Shown: positions 50,623 through 63,397 of the stretch, one piece after another
Layout of the letters: each line of letters opens with the position of its first letter
Position numbering within the stretch: the first letter of the stretch is position 1
Source: Neodiprion pinetum
Taxonomy: Eukaryota > Arthropoda > Insecta > Hymenoptera > Diprionidae
Length of the DNA stretch: 64,000 bases
Reading direction: 5' to 3'
NCBI RefSeq assembly: GCF_021155775.2
Contig: NC_060233.1
Coordinates: forward strand, 33,139,077-33,203,076
The notes under the pieces: model-generated
The model's database searches: none
Told to the model about the DNA's origin: nothing
Seen by the model: the letters and a program-made list of their open reading frames with translations, nothing else
Position numbers and translations under genes: made by a program

Positions 50623-53600
50623 CTCGAATGAAACGGTGGACAAATAAGTGTCGGGGTGAAATACATCGTCGGATAGAAACAGTCTCTGGGTCGAATTCTT
50701 CAAAGACCTGGCTTTAACGAATTTCCTATTGCGATTTCGTAAAATTGATGCAATTTTTGTTATTTCTACTTCAACTGAAAATCTGTTAGAATATTTTTGT
50801 TCAAAATTGCATACATAGAATAAGACTGTTGAGCCCTTTTTCGCGTTTTAGATACGTGGATTTCGATATTTGGGGATATATACGACAACATCAAAATCGA
50901 CTATAGCACACCCTTAAACTTTTGTCGAATACGTCCGAGTACGTAGGCTACAATCGCCTATGCGCGACAAGTTTAAAATATACCCCGCGAAAAAACCAAT
51001 CAACCGAGTGAATAAAGTTGAAAATGAACAAAGCCGTTGACTAAAGACACTGAGTATTTACAACTAAACGCGTTCACTAGCATCGTCAGGTTCTTTCGTG
51101 CTACGGTGAGCCGACAATGGTATAAAACACTGAATACCTGATACCGATTCGCCACATGCACGCGCTGTATTCGAGCTTAAGAAATCGCACGATTCACTTC
51201 GAATCTACGGTCATGCCTAACTAAAATTCTTCCTCAACAGCACCCAGCGAAGTTTTATTTCTACAACGATGAGGAGTTATTCTCGCGTGGGTAGGCGCCA
51301 CACGTGTATACTCTGAAAATTCCGGTAGCATTACACGGCGAGACACGGGTAGACCCAGTGCGCACGATCGAAAATAGTCAAGCCGACTTTCACAGCAAAT
51401 GTTGCAAAGGAAACCGCCTCAAACTTCGCCTCCCCAACTTTTCTCAAACCTGCCAGCTGAAGAATTTCAATCGTAGTCTTTTAATCGAAGACAAAACTGA
51501 CACCGAATGACAGAAAAAGTTTGAAATACGTAACGAAAGGACACGGAGTTGAATTGCATCGATCGCTTGCAGCCAAGACCTTGTCACATGCCTCAGCAGT
51601 AACCGCCTTCGGAAGAGTCTTGCGACCTGGTCGCTCGAATCAATGCTGGATATTTCTCTGACAAGACGTAAAGGATACGCGTGTATGTGCGTACACAGAT
51701 GCCTACCAACCTAGCCAGACAGCCAGACAGAACAGAAACGTACAGGTGATGTAAATTTATTCAAACTGAAATTTCTAGCTACACATACACGTACACTTAT
51801 ACTCCGACTAGACAATTTTCTAGCTGCAGACAGCCACACTCCAGCAATCTTGACTGTTGGTTGGAAGAAGACGGTCTCGTCGTGTGGCAATGACATATGT
51901 ATGGCGCATACGTAGGAAACCATGACGGATTTAGCATTTCTAAAGTCGTGCCGATTCGCAGATTGGTAGAGTCATCTGTCGAGCTCGCGTCATAAATAGC
52001 GTAACGAATTTTTCTTACAAGCCTGCACATGTATGTATAATCGTTGCATCCCTTTTTGCGTCACGAGGTGCCCTGTATGCTGCTTCGGCTGTAGCAGTAT
52101 GTAAAAGGTATACCCAAACGACGCACATTGACTGCTTCGTTGAATGTCGTTGCTCACGAATTGATTTTATCGGTCGTTTCGTAGCTGCTTCTCCATGCCG
52201 TATGTTAACCAATTTCATATTGGCGCATATGTATACATACGTATGCGTACATATAAATATGCGAATGCAAATCGAGAAACGTGTTCAGCTACAGGCAGCG
52301 AAGGGGTTGCGCCTCAATTTAAACGACAAATAAGTTAATGGGTATATATGTATGTGCCGATCGTTCGTCTCGCGTTATTATTATTCAAAGCTTTTGAATT
52401 TCGATTGAGCCGATCATTTCTATATTCATGGGCGTGTTTCTTAATAATAATTTGTCAGGGAGGAAGAGGAAATGAAAAGAAGAAGGGAAAAAAACATTTG
52501 TATAGATGCATGTATCGGATGTCCCCGCACCTAAACCAATTCCTTGGCCGACTCGCATGTTACCGATCTCTTTCATCCCGACTCGGACAAATCCCCCCCC
52601 CCCAGCCCGAAGCAACGCGTTAATATATTTAGGGTCACGAGACTGCGATCACCGTACGTACGGTAGGTACTGTGGCGTGAGCAATAAATAATTATTTATT
52701 ACGGGGCGTGACCGGTTTTCAGCCTTCCGTTGAACCGGCAGCCTAGCATGTTAGCAGCGGGAATCAATTGATTCGTTAACGGGCCGAATACGCTTCGAGA
52801 AAAATGTCTTCCTGTAGCTGTGAAACAGTCGGTGCGACGATATTCTTGTTCGTTTTATCAACCGCCAGAAAACATATCTGAATCCGAACTCCCGGAGCCT
52901 AAAAAATCGTCAGGTTTCCTTTGGCGAATAAAGATTTGAATGTTCCAAAAATAACTGGTAAATTAGGCGTCTTTGAAAAGAGCTTAAAATTTCCCTCTGA
53001 AATTTTCGGATACCGAGGGTTCAAATATTACGCGGAAATGTCCGATACACCCACCCACGCGTCATATTGTAACGTCGCGTATATCGAAGATAGATTTCGG
53101 TCGCGCATTTTCGTTCGAAAATCGGACGGCGGACAGAGGAGGCAGACGCAAACAGGTCCGAAAGCATTGACCAGAGTCCGTTTTTGATCCGTACATAAGG
53201 AGAGGCGGTCGTCGCGCGCGCCGGTGGCAGCTGGGAAGGAAGTTCTAACGAAATTAGGATTTATCTTCGGCGAGATCCTCTTACACGGCATTACTGAATC
53301 GAACTTACAAATCCCTTTCGACTTTCTTCTTTTTTCACTTTTTTCTCTACCTCCTTTTTCCTCCGTTTAAGGATTTCCCGTTCGCGGTGTCCTTTGAAAC
53401 GGCCGGCCCTTTTCTGCGGCGACCCGAAGTAGGACGTCCGAGTGAATCCGGAGCACGATCGGAACCAAAGGAGAACTTGAGGAAGCCTCGATCTCCCTAC
53501 ATCATCCCGGCATGCAACGCGTACGCCCGCCAACCAAGCACAAGGCACGAGGCATAAATGGTTCTGTCTGAGGATCAAACTTATTTCCATTCTCATTCAC

Positions 53601-56600
53601 ATCATTCGCATTCCTATCTCGGTTCTTCGAGTCCTTTCTTATCGCTTTATTTCCTGCCTCGACTCTCGGCCCTCGAGTGTCAAGGGGCCGAGGGTTTCCT
53701 CAAGTGGGTTTTCCTATTTTACTTAAGACGATTTTTCAATTCTTCTCCCCCACAGCCTCGCCTCGCTTTCTCTATTCTTCCTTTTTCCGCTTTTCATTCA
53801 TTTGAATAATGCACACATGTTGCGTCTAAGATTTTGTCCTAGGAATCGAGAGACTTCGTCGTTTAACCTCGCACAATGCCCCCTCCTCTTCGATATCCGA
53901 CGATTGTTTGCTCAGATTTTTGTCACAAAGGATTGGATTCTCTGTCGGTGAGGGGAGTCAGCCGAGTCGATCGCCAATTGACTGACGTTATCTCTTCCAT
54001 CATTGAGATTAAGAAGATTGCTCGGGAAATGGGGAGACAGGGGATACTTCTCGATATCCTTTATACGTCCCGAGGCTCTTTTCCGATTGTAATTCTACCC
54101 CGCAACTACTCTCCCTCTCTGTCGTGCACCAATCTCTTACACGACGTATCTCGTGTCTGCACTTCTGCGCAGCAAATTGCACCTTCAAATTACATCTAAT
54201 GTGTTTTTCCTCAATCATATTTTTACAATTTCATAAGTGCTGCAAAAACCCATTCCGAAGACCATGACGATCAGAAATACCGTCGAAGCCGTCGAACTCG
54301 TCATCTTTCCATTTATTCCTCAGCAATTTCGTCGAACGAATGAATGAATAGCGATGACGCGAAATTCGTTCATCCTAAGAGGGTTGGTCCATTCATTCTC
54401 CCGGATCCTTTTCACTCCCTAACAACACCCTCAATGCCCACGGGAATCCCGATTCTGACCAGACGTTCCACTAGGAATGCCTACTCCGGTACCGCGCAAC
54501 ACGTACAAGAGAATATAAGCAGGCAAAAAAAAAGAGAATAAATGGAATAAACAGGTTCAAGGATCAAATTTAGAAGGAATAATTGGAGGAGATGATTTAC
54601 CGAATGATATTCAAACGACCGGGGATTTCTTCAGGCGCGCTCTACCAACGACGGAATTATCATCCCCCGATTCATGCAACTTTCCGCACGAGGGCCTAAA
54701 TTTGGAGAACCACCCACGCCAAGTCCTCCATTGTGCTCTCGGTTTTAATTACTTGGCGGGCGCGAAGCATCGCGCCAAAGTTCGCACACCTGTGTCGGTT
54801 CTTCCCGATCGGTCAGGCCTCCTCGATAGGTATCCAAAGAGGCATTATACCGTTGGATGCAGTGGCTGGATACCCCGTCGCTTCGATCTATTGTGAATAA
54901 AATCGGGCGGGTCTGCCACCTAAATAAGGCGCGTTAAAGCGAGACGATGGCTGTGGCGTTGTAGACCGCGTGGTCGAAAAACTGGAGTATCATTCAGGCT
55001 ATCGGATTCAACTTCCGCACGACTAATAATAAGAACAACAACAGCAAAAGCAACAGCAACAGCGACGCCGGTCGAAGTGAAAATAATAGGAATAATAAGA
55101 ATATACGAGGGTTTTGAAAAGCGGATATTAAAAATGGGAGAAAATTATGTACATCAAATTATTGCTCACAGGTAAATTTTGCATTAGTCACGAATATGAA
55201 AGTGACAGGTAATAACCTTTCAGGGATCAGCGAATGAACGTTCAATAACCCTTTAAAGGTTTATTCAGGAACAGTTGTTAATTAGACGGTGGCTAGCGGT
55301 ATTGGCTAGGCAACATCGAAATTAAGTTGATCAGGTGCAAACGAAAAGTGAGAAAGCGAGGAATTTCCCCGTCGGGGCTTACTGGTGACAAGCAGTTTAT
55401 TCTATTGTTCGCATATGCCGACACCTGCACCTTTCAAACTTGGAAAAAACACATCTAAAAGCCCATCCCTTAGCCCAAAGTCCACTGAGAAACAGTTAGT
55501 CTATACCTCAGGCTACGGACTAAACATAATTTCAACAGTAATTCATTAACAAGTAACCGAAGAGAAGGTGCAAAGCCGAGTTTTCTACGCACGGTTCATT
55601 CGCTGTGCCGATACTCGCAACCATTACGAATAAAAATAAATCCATGGCGTGGTTTCAAAAATTGGAATTCGCTTTTTACTTTTAGTTTTATTTATCGATC
55701 GAGCTCAAATTTGAAAAAATTTTAAAGTCAGAACACATGGCGCTCCAGGTTCGTTCCTGCACTGAAATAACAAATCTGTACTTTCTCTAGCAGAGAGAAA
55801 CACTGCAAATATTGCCAGGAAGGCGTTGCCCGAAAACTATGCAAGGCGGTTTGTGAAGAGTACCGTTTCAAGCTTTCCGGAACCTACCGCGTTAAGGACA
55901 CCCGAACCGTTACTCCAAGTACGCCACCGGATAATTTTTAGACAATGTGCCGAAAAGTGGATACGCCTGTATTCCTCGTCCTCACCGGGAAACGAGCATA
56001 GGCATAAGCCATCGGACAAATCTCCCCGAGCGGAGGTTCTGGCTACCGGTTGAGGGTGTCAAGCTCTAGGCTGTTCCATAATGCTACCTGATCCTTAATT
56101 TACAGACAGATTTTCCAAGGATTACTCATTTCCTGAAATACCTACTTAAGACGTCTTTTGTGCGAATACACGAGGCTTACATCCTTGGCGATGTTGAAGC
56201 CGTGAAATACACTGCAAACGATACGGTTGGATAGGAAAATCACACGCTTAGGTACCAATATCCTTAGCCCTTCGCGCGGTGATTACAAGGAGTAAAAATT
56301 GAAGAATATTATACTCTGCACAATTATTGAGCGTCGAGTTGTAGTTTACCAACGTCTTTTTCTCGCCAAGGTGACAAGGAGTGCCCGAAGTATAATAATT
56401 ACGGACGACGGCGTCGAGGGAATGAAGTTCCTCCGAAATCTGCCGTTCGGCTGGTCGATGCACCCATGCGTCCAAGTGTGAAGTGTATCCTAATGGCTGC
56501 TCGCCCTCACGGGCAGATAGCCGAGTTTACAATAGCCCGGTGTGTGCGTGCATAAGCGTAATATACACAATACCCGGGCAGACCCAAGCAGCCCTGCGAT

Positions 56601-58439
56601 TCAGGCATTAGAATCAGGTTAAGCGGGCCTTAGCTCAATCGTGCGCATAATGAATACTATACCCGGGATCAACATTAAACTCCGAGTGAAGTAGCCGCCG
56701 TGGGTAATTAGGACGAACAGCAGGACTGGATGGTACTGTTGCTTTCGGTTATACTTAAACCGTGGCACGTGTCTGCCTCTGTATGTACACACCACCCGTG
56801 CATTATATACCCACATACCCATACGGACGGATAATTATTATGTAGACATCGGTGTTGGTGCGGGATTACAAAAGCGAAGCGACTTCGAGTTCGTCGGATC
56901 GCGGTTTGCCAAGAGAGTGCAATCGAAGAATCATGAGTTAAGGCTATGGCTATTAATTCGCGACGATGAAGACACGGCGACCGATATCATTGCTTGGACA
57001 AAACGAGCCCCTTTCGTTTCCACGAGATCCTGCAACAGTCGGCGAGTGTTATTTCGGGTGAAGCTAGTCTCAAGTGTTTATTTCAATTAGAAATATCAAC
57101 ATGACGCGGATTTGAAAAAAAAAAAGAAAAAAGAAAAAAAGGAAGCAAAAAGATTCGGAAGCGAGGGGATCCCGCGGCAGCCCTTAGCCTACGGAGTTTT
57201 GGGGTCGTGCAGGCATAGAACGTGCAGACAGGACCCTCCGCAATTTGAACGAGGGTGTGCCGAAGTGAGACAAAACATATTGTCTGAATTTATACGGACA
57301 GAAGGGAGCATTAGGTACTCACGTGTTACAAGTCTCATACGGTGCCTATGCCGTGCAGTCCCGTTATACCCAATATCAAATCGCGAAACAAAAACGGTAT
57401 TAATATTATTACGTACGATTGGTGTTATACCCACGCGCTTTCCGTCACAATGGGAACAACCGAGTATCAATAAGAATTCCCGATCCCACCCATTTGTCGA
57501 CAATTTAGGAACTTGCGTCCCCTTCGGTCTCGGAACGGAGCGTAACTTCGGTGGCTGTGCAACATCAACCGTCCGACGGCAAGTGACAATCTATAGATTA
57601 AACCCGCTCGATTCCCGCGGCAAAAGTCTAAGCTTGCTTCGTTTTCGCGAGGGAGTAGAAAATATTTCAATCATCTGGCAATGAGTGGGTAGATTATAGA
57701 ATTACCTCTGACGAACTTCCGATGCACGAAGAAAAAAACACCGAATTGACAGGTCGTATTGACATTTGATCGACTAGCCTGATCGAAGAACCCTGAAACA
57801 GCCCAGATTTGGAACAATCGCATTCAGTTAAAAAACGTAGGTGAATCTCGCCACTTTGGAATTAAAAAAATCGACAATGGGAAAAAGATAATCACTTAAG
57901 CTAAGAACACTCTGGATCCTGACGGGTGCTCGATTACTGAGCGATAGACCTGGACGCGAGTACAGCCTAAATCAAATATAAGGTTATTCGGAGAGTCGAT
58001 ATGCGAGGGACAGGCTAGCCCCAAGATTATGATCGGGAAATTTGAAATAAGCCAGATCAGCTGGTTCATTATTGTTGTACGAAAAACCAGATGCTTCTCA
58101 TTCGATCATCTATGACTGTGGTGCACGGGAGGGAAAACTTTTGCACCAACAGCAAACTCGAGTATGGAAACCGTATTAGATTTGGGTAGTTAATCAAACT
58201 CAAGAAATTGAATCAAGAATTGCAACCTTTGAGTAGTCCTCGCATTAAAGAGTGTTTCATAGCAGTTGGAAAATCTTCTGCAGTTTGAGGATTCTTCTTG
58301 TTGTCGGTGTCGAAGAGGGCGAGACAACAAGGTCCATTTGGCGTCCATCCGATCGTAAAATGCAATACTGGCGGGTAACTAGATCTCTTCACGTCGTTCG
58401 ACTGCAATCTCGGAGGGTTACAACCATTTCTTGCCTTCC

Positions 58440-58612
58440 CTCCCTTCTTCCTCAGCTTCTTCGTCTTCTTCGTCTTTTTCTTGTTCTGCTCTTCCTCCTC
58501 CCCTCCGAGTGCCGCATGCGTTACGCATACAATCGGGTACGTATGTGTGGACCTGTTACTAGTTACCACTCCTCCTCCTATTTCTCCTCCTTCTCCTCCT
58601 CCTCCTCATCCT
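58440..58612. repeat. Paired CTT/CTC pyrimidine tracts
   Basis: Two pyrimidine tracts (about 58,440-58,504 and 58,565-58,612) separated by 60 bp of mixed sequence. They lie some 550 bp upstream of the candidate first exon of the Sox gene. Confidence 0.85.
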
Positions 58613-58799
58613 GATTGTGAGCGCTCCGTTCGCGTTAGCCTCTCCTCCCTTCTTGCCTAGCTACAACCGTTGTGCGCGCCCACAGCAACACGATACGACA
58701 ATAGATTTTTACGCCGAAAAGGTAACGTGCGCCACATTTGTTACCGCATCTCTCTTTTTACTCGTCGTTCCTCCGCTGAGAGGTTAGGAGGTTCGAGAG

Positions 58800-59170
58800 C
58801 AGGCCGACCAATCGAGGTTAGCTTTCTCAAGCCCTCCGAGAGAAGGCCAAGCCCACTGCGCCGCGATTGGTTCAGGGCTTAAGCTGATGGTACGCAGGGA
58901 GGGAGAAAAACCGATAGTTGCTCCAAGGATCAACTCTTGGCCGACGGTTTACTACATTTCCGAGCACACCGTCTACGGAGAACTACCGTCGCTTCGTTGT
59001 GCGTTTATTCTGTTATTCGGAAGGAGAAAAAAATACACCTATTGCCGTATTACCGTATTACACGTACACCCCGACACCGGTATATTTGTACACATGTATA
59101 ATATGTACAGCTTAGACTGCATTAGACGGTTATCTTTCACCGTCGACGCATTATTCGTATAGGACTGTCT
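58800..59170 (+). promoter_or_regulatory. Candidate promoter region of the Sox21b-like gene
   Basis: A CCAAT motif at 58,808-58,812 and an inverted one (ATTGG) at 58,866-58,870 sit 58 bp apart in GC-richer DNA. They lie 300-400 bp upstream of the candidate first exon. No convincing TATA box is seen. The transcription start cannot be fixed from sequence. Confidence 0.25.
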
Positions 59171-59486
59171 CGAAATATCACGAGAATCAGCCCGCAGCGC
59201 GGTCGAGAGTTACGAGTTGAACGGATTGTGAACGTCTATTACAGTGATGCAGTGCGAATGGACACAGTGATTTTAGTTTTGGTGAATTTCTTAACATGTC
59301 ATAATAGTTTAACCAGTGCAGACGATTATACGTTGGTTACTATTTTTCAGCGACATTCGTCTTTTCGCCCGATATTTCACTCCGATTTATTAAAAATTCA
59401 TATAATTATTATCGAAGAAACTGTTTCAAAAACGGCTACAAAATTGAGCTCGATTTACACCAACGGGCTGCCGGCCATTTCATGAG
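59171..59486 (+). other. Candidate first exon (5' leader) of the Sox21b-like gene
   Basis: A strong donor, CATGAG/GTAAGTC, falls at 59,486/59,487. The next good acceptor, TTGCAG at 60,178-60,183, opens the HMG-box exon, giving an intron of 697 bp. Joined this way, the ATG at 59,482 continues in phase into the next exon as ATG-AGG-GCC-GGC and reaches the MCDGAF start six codons later. The left boundary is a guess. The leader contains upstream reading frames, notably 59,258-59,485. Transcript evidence would be needed to prove that this exon is used. Confidence 0.4.
59258..59485 (+). other. Upstream open reading frame (75 codons) in the candidate leader
   Basis: Starts ATGGACACAG at 59,258 with a hydrophobic, signal-peptide-like beginning (MDTVILVLVNFL) and stops with the TGA at 59,483-59,485. 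That stop overlaps the in-frame candidate Sox ATG as ATGA. If the leader is transcribed this frame could limit translation of the Sox protein. It is not recognised as a known protein and may be chance. Confidence 0.25.
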
Positions 59487-60183
59487 GTAAGTCACCGACA
59501 CTACGACGTTACTGTTTAACGTTAAATAAGTTTAAAGAAAGAAAGAACGAAAAAAAACGAGGGGGCAAACTTCCGGGCTGAGCTATTTAAACCGTGTGGA
59601 AAAAAAACAATTCAGAAATGAAAGATTTGAACAAGTGGACGAAAGAGATTGTGAATATTTTGATAAAACAATACCGGCGGTAACGCACCGATTTTCACTC
59701 GTACACTCGTCCGGGATTTCCGTCGGGTCTTTAGGAAATGACATACAGCAGGGGTTCCCGCCGCCCCAAAGTCGCGTATCTATTAGTCCTCGTTGAATGA
59801 CACTCGAGGGTTACGCTCGCAGGGTTAAAAAGACCCGAGGGTCGCCTAGCTGGGCGCAAAACGCGAGACGCGAGAAACCCCCTTGGGCCAAGGGCCGGGC
59901 ATGGGGGATCCGTGAAGCCCCACGGAGCACCGCAGCCACTAGACGTTTTTTTAACGAACTCGAAGCCAGAAGTTTCCGCCTCGGATACTTATCCACTCCC
60001 TCGTTGATTACGTTAGTTTTCAAGCCTCGTGCCGCGCTGAGCCCGATACTGAATTGCGCAACGATATCCGAGCCTTGGCTCTCCTTGAAGAGAGGCCGTA
60101 AACGAACGAGCAATAAAAATTGGCGAATCGCACGTCAGGGGATTTGGCCCATGGGCTAATCGGGTCCGATTGTTTAATTGCAG
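59487..60183 (+). other. Candidate intron 1 of the Sox21b-like gene
   Basis: Begins GTAAGT and ends GTTTAATTGCAG, a good polypyrimidine/branch-like acceptor. The interior is GC- and CpG-rich at 59,760-60,100. The open frames inside have no domain. Confidence 0.4.
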
Positions 60184-60449
60184 GGCCGGCGGCGCGATGT
60201 GCGACGGAGCTTTCTCCGAGACGCTTCGTGGGATGCAGGGAATGTCGGGAGCTTCGCCTCCCGGCGGAGCCGGCGGTGGACCGATGGCAATTACCATGGG
60301 GAGCCCGATGAACGCGGCGAACAAGAAAATCCAGGAGGACCACATAAAGAGGCCGATGAACGCTTTCATGGTCTGGTCTCGGCTACAGCGGCGAAAGATC
60401 GCCCAGGAGAACCCGAAGATGCACAACAGCGAGATCTCCAAGAGGCTAG
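60184..60449 (+). CDS. Sox21b: Sox21b-like (SoxB) transcription factor, exon with N-terminus and first half of HMG box
   Basis: SoxB proteins bind the minor groove at ACAAT-like sites through an HMG box and bend DNA in the nucleus; in insects they act in neural and segmental patterning. The ATG at 60,197 has a purine at -3 and gives MCDGAFSE, then a glycine-rich segment (residues 15-36). The HMG box starts near residue 48 as DHIKRPMNAFMVWSR. It includes the F57-M58 intercalating wedge and the basic run RLQRRK, and continues to KMHNSEISKRL at the exon end. The donor G/GTGAGA at 60,449 splits the glycine codon after RL (phase 1). The frame is open back to the acceptor, so an upstream start at 59,482 is possible. 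The Sox family is certain. Sox21b over Dichaete or Sox21a rests on the combination RLQRRKIAQ and the tail in the next exon, from memory of the family. Confidence 0.88.
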
Positions 60450-63397
60450 GTGAGACACGTAGTAGAATGTGAAAAAAAAAAAAATTAAACAAAAAACACC
60501 GAGACCTCTTTCCTCTTCCCTTCCTTCTACCCCCCGGCTCGCCTGTCTTTCCGTTTGTCCCCACGAGTGTTGCTAATACGTAAAAAATTACCAGCACCTT
60601 CTTATAACATGTTCCTTGGATAATTCATTTTTGAGTGCCAACAAAAAAGCACCAGCCATATACCCACCGTCAGCATTATTCTTCGCGCATAACTACCCTC
60701 GAGCGTTGCAGGCATAGAGGCTTCGCAGGACCAGATCCGTGCCCAGAAAATTATGCGCACGCGTCCATGGATAAGCAAATAATGCTCTCCTGCATCGGGA
60801 TCGAGACGCCCCTTATAGGATCCCGCAGGCACTGTCTCTGTGCCGGTGTTCGTAATGTCTCTTTCACGATGAGATCCTTTTTGAACGGCTCGTGAATTAT
60901 TCATACGGGCAAATCGAGTCTTGCGCGATTCAACGGCCAAACTGCAGATCCAGCCGAACGAAAATGATTGTTTCAGCAGTCTCTTCCTACGTCTTGGACT
61001 TCGCCTCCATCTTGCGAGTGGGTAATTAGGAATCGGAGAATATCGGGAGCGAACGGGGACGGCGGTATATAATAAGGAGTAGCGCGGTACTGACAACTGA
61101 AATCCTTCAATAATAGAATCGGGTTTAATCCAGCGTAAGAGAGAACGTCGGGTTCGTTCTCCGGTTCGCCAATTTCCAGGCCCCCAACTTTGTCGTCTGC
61201 TACCCCAGACCTAATGCCTAATACCTAATCGGTGAAACTCACCTTCCGGAACTAAACGACTAAAGCCAATGAATGCCCGAACATCCCCGTTCGTAACATC
61301 GATCCTAATTCTCCTTCTGTCTACCCCACCGTTTTTTCCTATTCCTCTTTTCCTTTTTTTTTCTTTCCTTATTTTACTCCCTTTTCATACGGCTACCGCT
61401 TTTTATAAACGAACTTGTAGCCGAAGCCCATTGTCACCTGGCGAAGGGAGGCAGAGGATTTTTTAGGGGGTAGAATTTTAACGGAGCCTTATCTTCGCAG
61501 GTTTTCAGGTTTCGGGAGCGTTTTCATCTTCGGCAAAAGACCCGCAGCTGTTCGCCGTTTCGTCTCGTACAAGGTTCGATCGTATTTGGTCTGAACTAGA
61601 CTTTTTCACGTTCATTAATTAACAGGCTTTTGTACTTTTAAGCGATGTTAAATAAACGACATTGTCGGCCGGCCAAAGTAGTGAAAAGCCGACGCCATTG
61701 TGCTTCTCGAGCTCCGCTACCTGACGAAAGCACGAAAACACGAAAGTTAGGCTTTGTGCAATGTACGAAGGCACGGTGTGCTATGTAACCACCACTAGTC
61801 TACTATTAGGCGACTACACACAAGCCCGTATGGATTCGCGTAGACATGTACGATTCGCTATGTATTGTAGGTACTACACCAACCACCTACCGCCAAGGGA
61901 AGCCGGAGTCTTTTGTTCTAAACAAATACCTAGGCGCTCTATTCAGCCGAGAAAACGCGTATTGATTGGATAAGCTAAAATATAAATAGAAGCCTTTCGA
62001 CGTGGGAGTACGTAGGGAATTAAATCGAAGGATTCCTCGTTATCGCCATCTTGATTATCCTGCCGCGAAGAATAATAGTTGTTTACAAAAAAGAAGGTCA
62101 GAACTTGAGTAATTCGTCATCACTGTCTCCCTGGAGCTTCGAATCGATCAAGGGATACATTTTCCAGTCCCGTAGGCCTATGTCAAAGATGCAGAATCTG
62201 TATGCTTAATGAACAGTACCACCATATTTTGAAAAGAGATATAAAAAAATACATATACATATATCGAGTTCAGTCAAACACTGCGTCCCCTACAGACGCT
62301 CCAAGTTGGAAGAAATATAAAAAAGAGGGTCATAAGTAGTGTCACAGATTGTGGATTCGGTATAGACCACACATTCGGTTTGATAGGGGAGGGACCCGAA
62401 GCGGGTGTGCAGGCCAGTAGAAAGGAAAAAGTTGCGATACTACTTTGGAAGTTTGATGTACCAAAGTAAATAGCTATTTCCCGTGAATTGCGTCACTTGA
62501 AAATTAGACAGAAGTGTGGTAGGAATGAATGAAAGATAAAAATGAAGCACCGGTTGACTGACAAATCGTTTTTTGTACCAATTGAATGAAAGCCGTATAC
62601 CCTCCTCGGCTGCATTACCATTCACAACGACAATGCCGTCTAGAAAACTCTTGACGTTTACGAAGCGGTTGCGCCGCTTCCCTCAAAACGCACTTTATTT
62701 CGCCTGAAAAGTCTCTCTTCGCGAAACACGTATTGGTAGGTAGGATAGAAGGTAAGGTGGAGGCTCACCCTTGTTGGGGGTATAAATTTGCAACGGGTTC
62801 CGAGCGTGTGGTTCGAGTGAACCGCGTTTGTCGCGCTAATGCGAGAACCGAGGGAATCAAAACCGACTGTATAAATTTGTTATGTAGCCGTTCCGTGTGC
62901 GTGTGGGGCGGCGAAATAGGCACACATCGGGAGTTAGATGGAAACGCCGGGTGAGTGAGTGTGTTGCGGGAAAACAGCGCAAACAGCGTCGCTAGCACCC
63001 CCTGCACGAGTTGGCGCACCCTGACGTATTGTCGCTCATTGTATGCCTACCTGGGGCAACTGCGAAGCTAGGAGTTGCTTGTTCTACAGTTATAAACCAA
63101 AGCGGTACCAAACAACCAACGAGCCAACCTACCGCTAGATGCCACCTCTCTGGCGGCTCTTTGTCCTTTGCGCCACAACAACTGGTAATTAATTCTTGAC
63201 GAAACAATGGCCAACTGAACATGTTCGCCCTGTAGACGAACGCCACGGCACCATGGCACCGTGTAACACGGCATTGTCAAGAGTAGGTGCAGCTAGTTCG
63301 TAGTCAAGAGTCGAGTTCATGCGGCTCGTTCTTTGCCCGTTGCAGCCTCGCGAGTATATTTGCGCCTCGAACTCATTTCATGTTTTCTCATTTTTAG
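60450..63397 (+). other. Intron inside the HMG box of the Sox21b-like gene
   Basis: 2,948 bp, GTGAGA to TTTTTAG. No coding exon is seen within it; open frames such as 60,602-61,096 on the minus strand are without domains. A T-rich tract lies at 61,305-61,390. A near match to an insulator-type motif lies at 63,132-63,145. Confidence 0.85.

Larger units (their letters stand above)
44351..58640. other. Gene-poor region upstream of the Sox gene
   Basis: No supportable gene. Simple repeats occur at 44,906-44,928, 48,763-48,783, 50,540-50,622, 52,593-52,603 (poly-C), 55,033-55,064 (CAA/CAG) and 58,440-58,612. The 190-codon plus-strand frame at 57,112-57,684 begins in a lysine-only A/G tract and shows no domain, so it is treated as chance. 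As the proximal upstream DNA of a developmental regulator this region may contain enhancers, which is inference. Confidence 0.5.

Noticed and set aside
50912..50984. Short inverted repeat around TTAAACTTTTGTCG / CGACAAGTTTAAAA
   Set aside because: Only about 14 bp pair with a bulge; too weak to call an element.
57112..57684. 190-codon plus-strand open frame
   Set aside because: Starts inside an A/G tract giving a lysine run, has no recognisable domain, and a competing open frame exists on the opposite strand.
60013..60597. 194-codon minus-strand open frame overlapping the HMG-box exon
   Set aside because: It is the antisense shadow of the GC-rich Sox exon; the sense strand has the conserved protein.
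60602..61096. 164-codon minus-strand open frame in the Sox intron
   Set aside because: No recognisable domain or start context; intronic.
63132..63145. CTCF-like motif CCGCTAGATGCCAC in the Sox intron
   Set aside because: Differs from the consensus at two positions including the GGC core; a single imperfect match in 3 kb is expected by chance.
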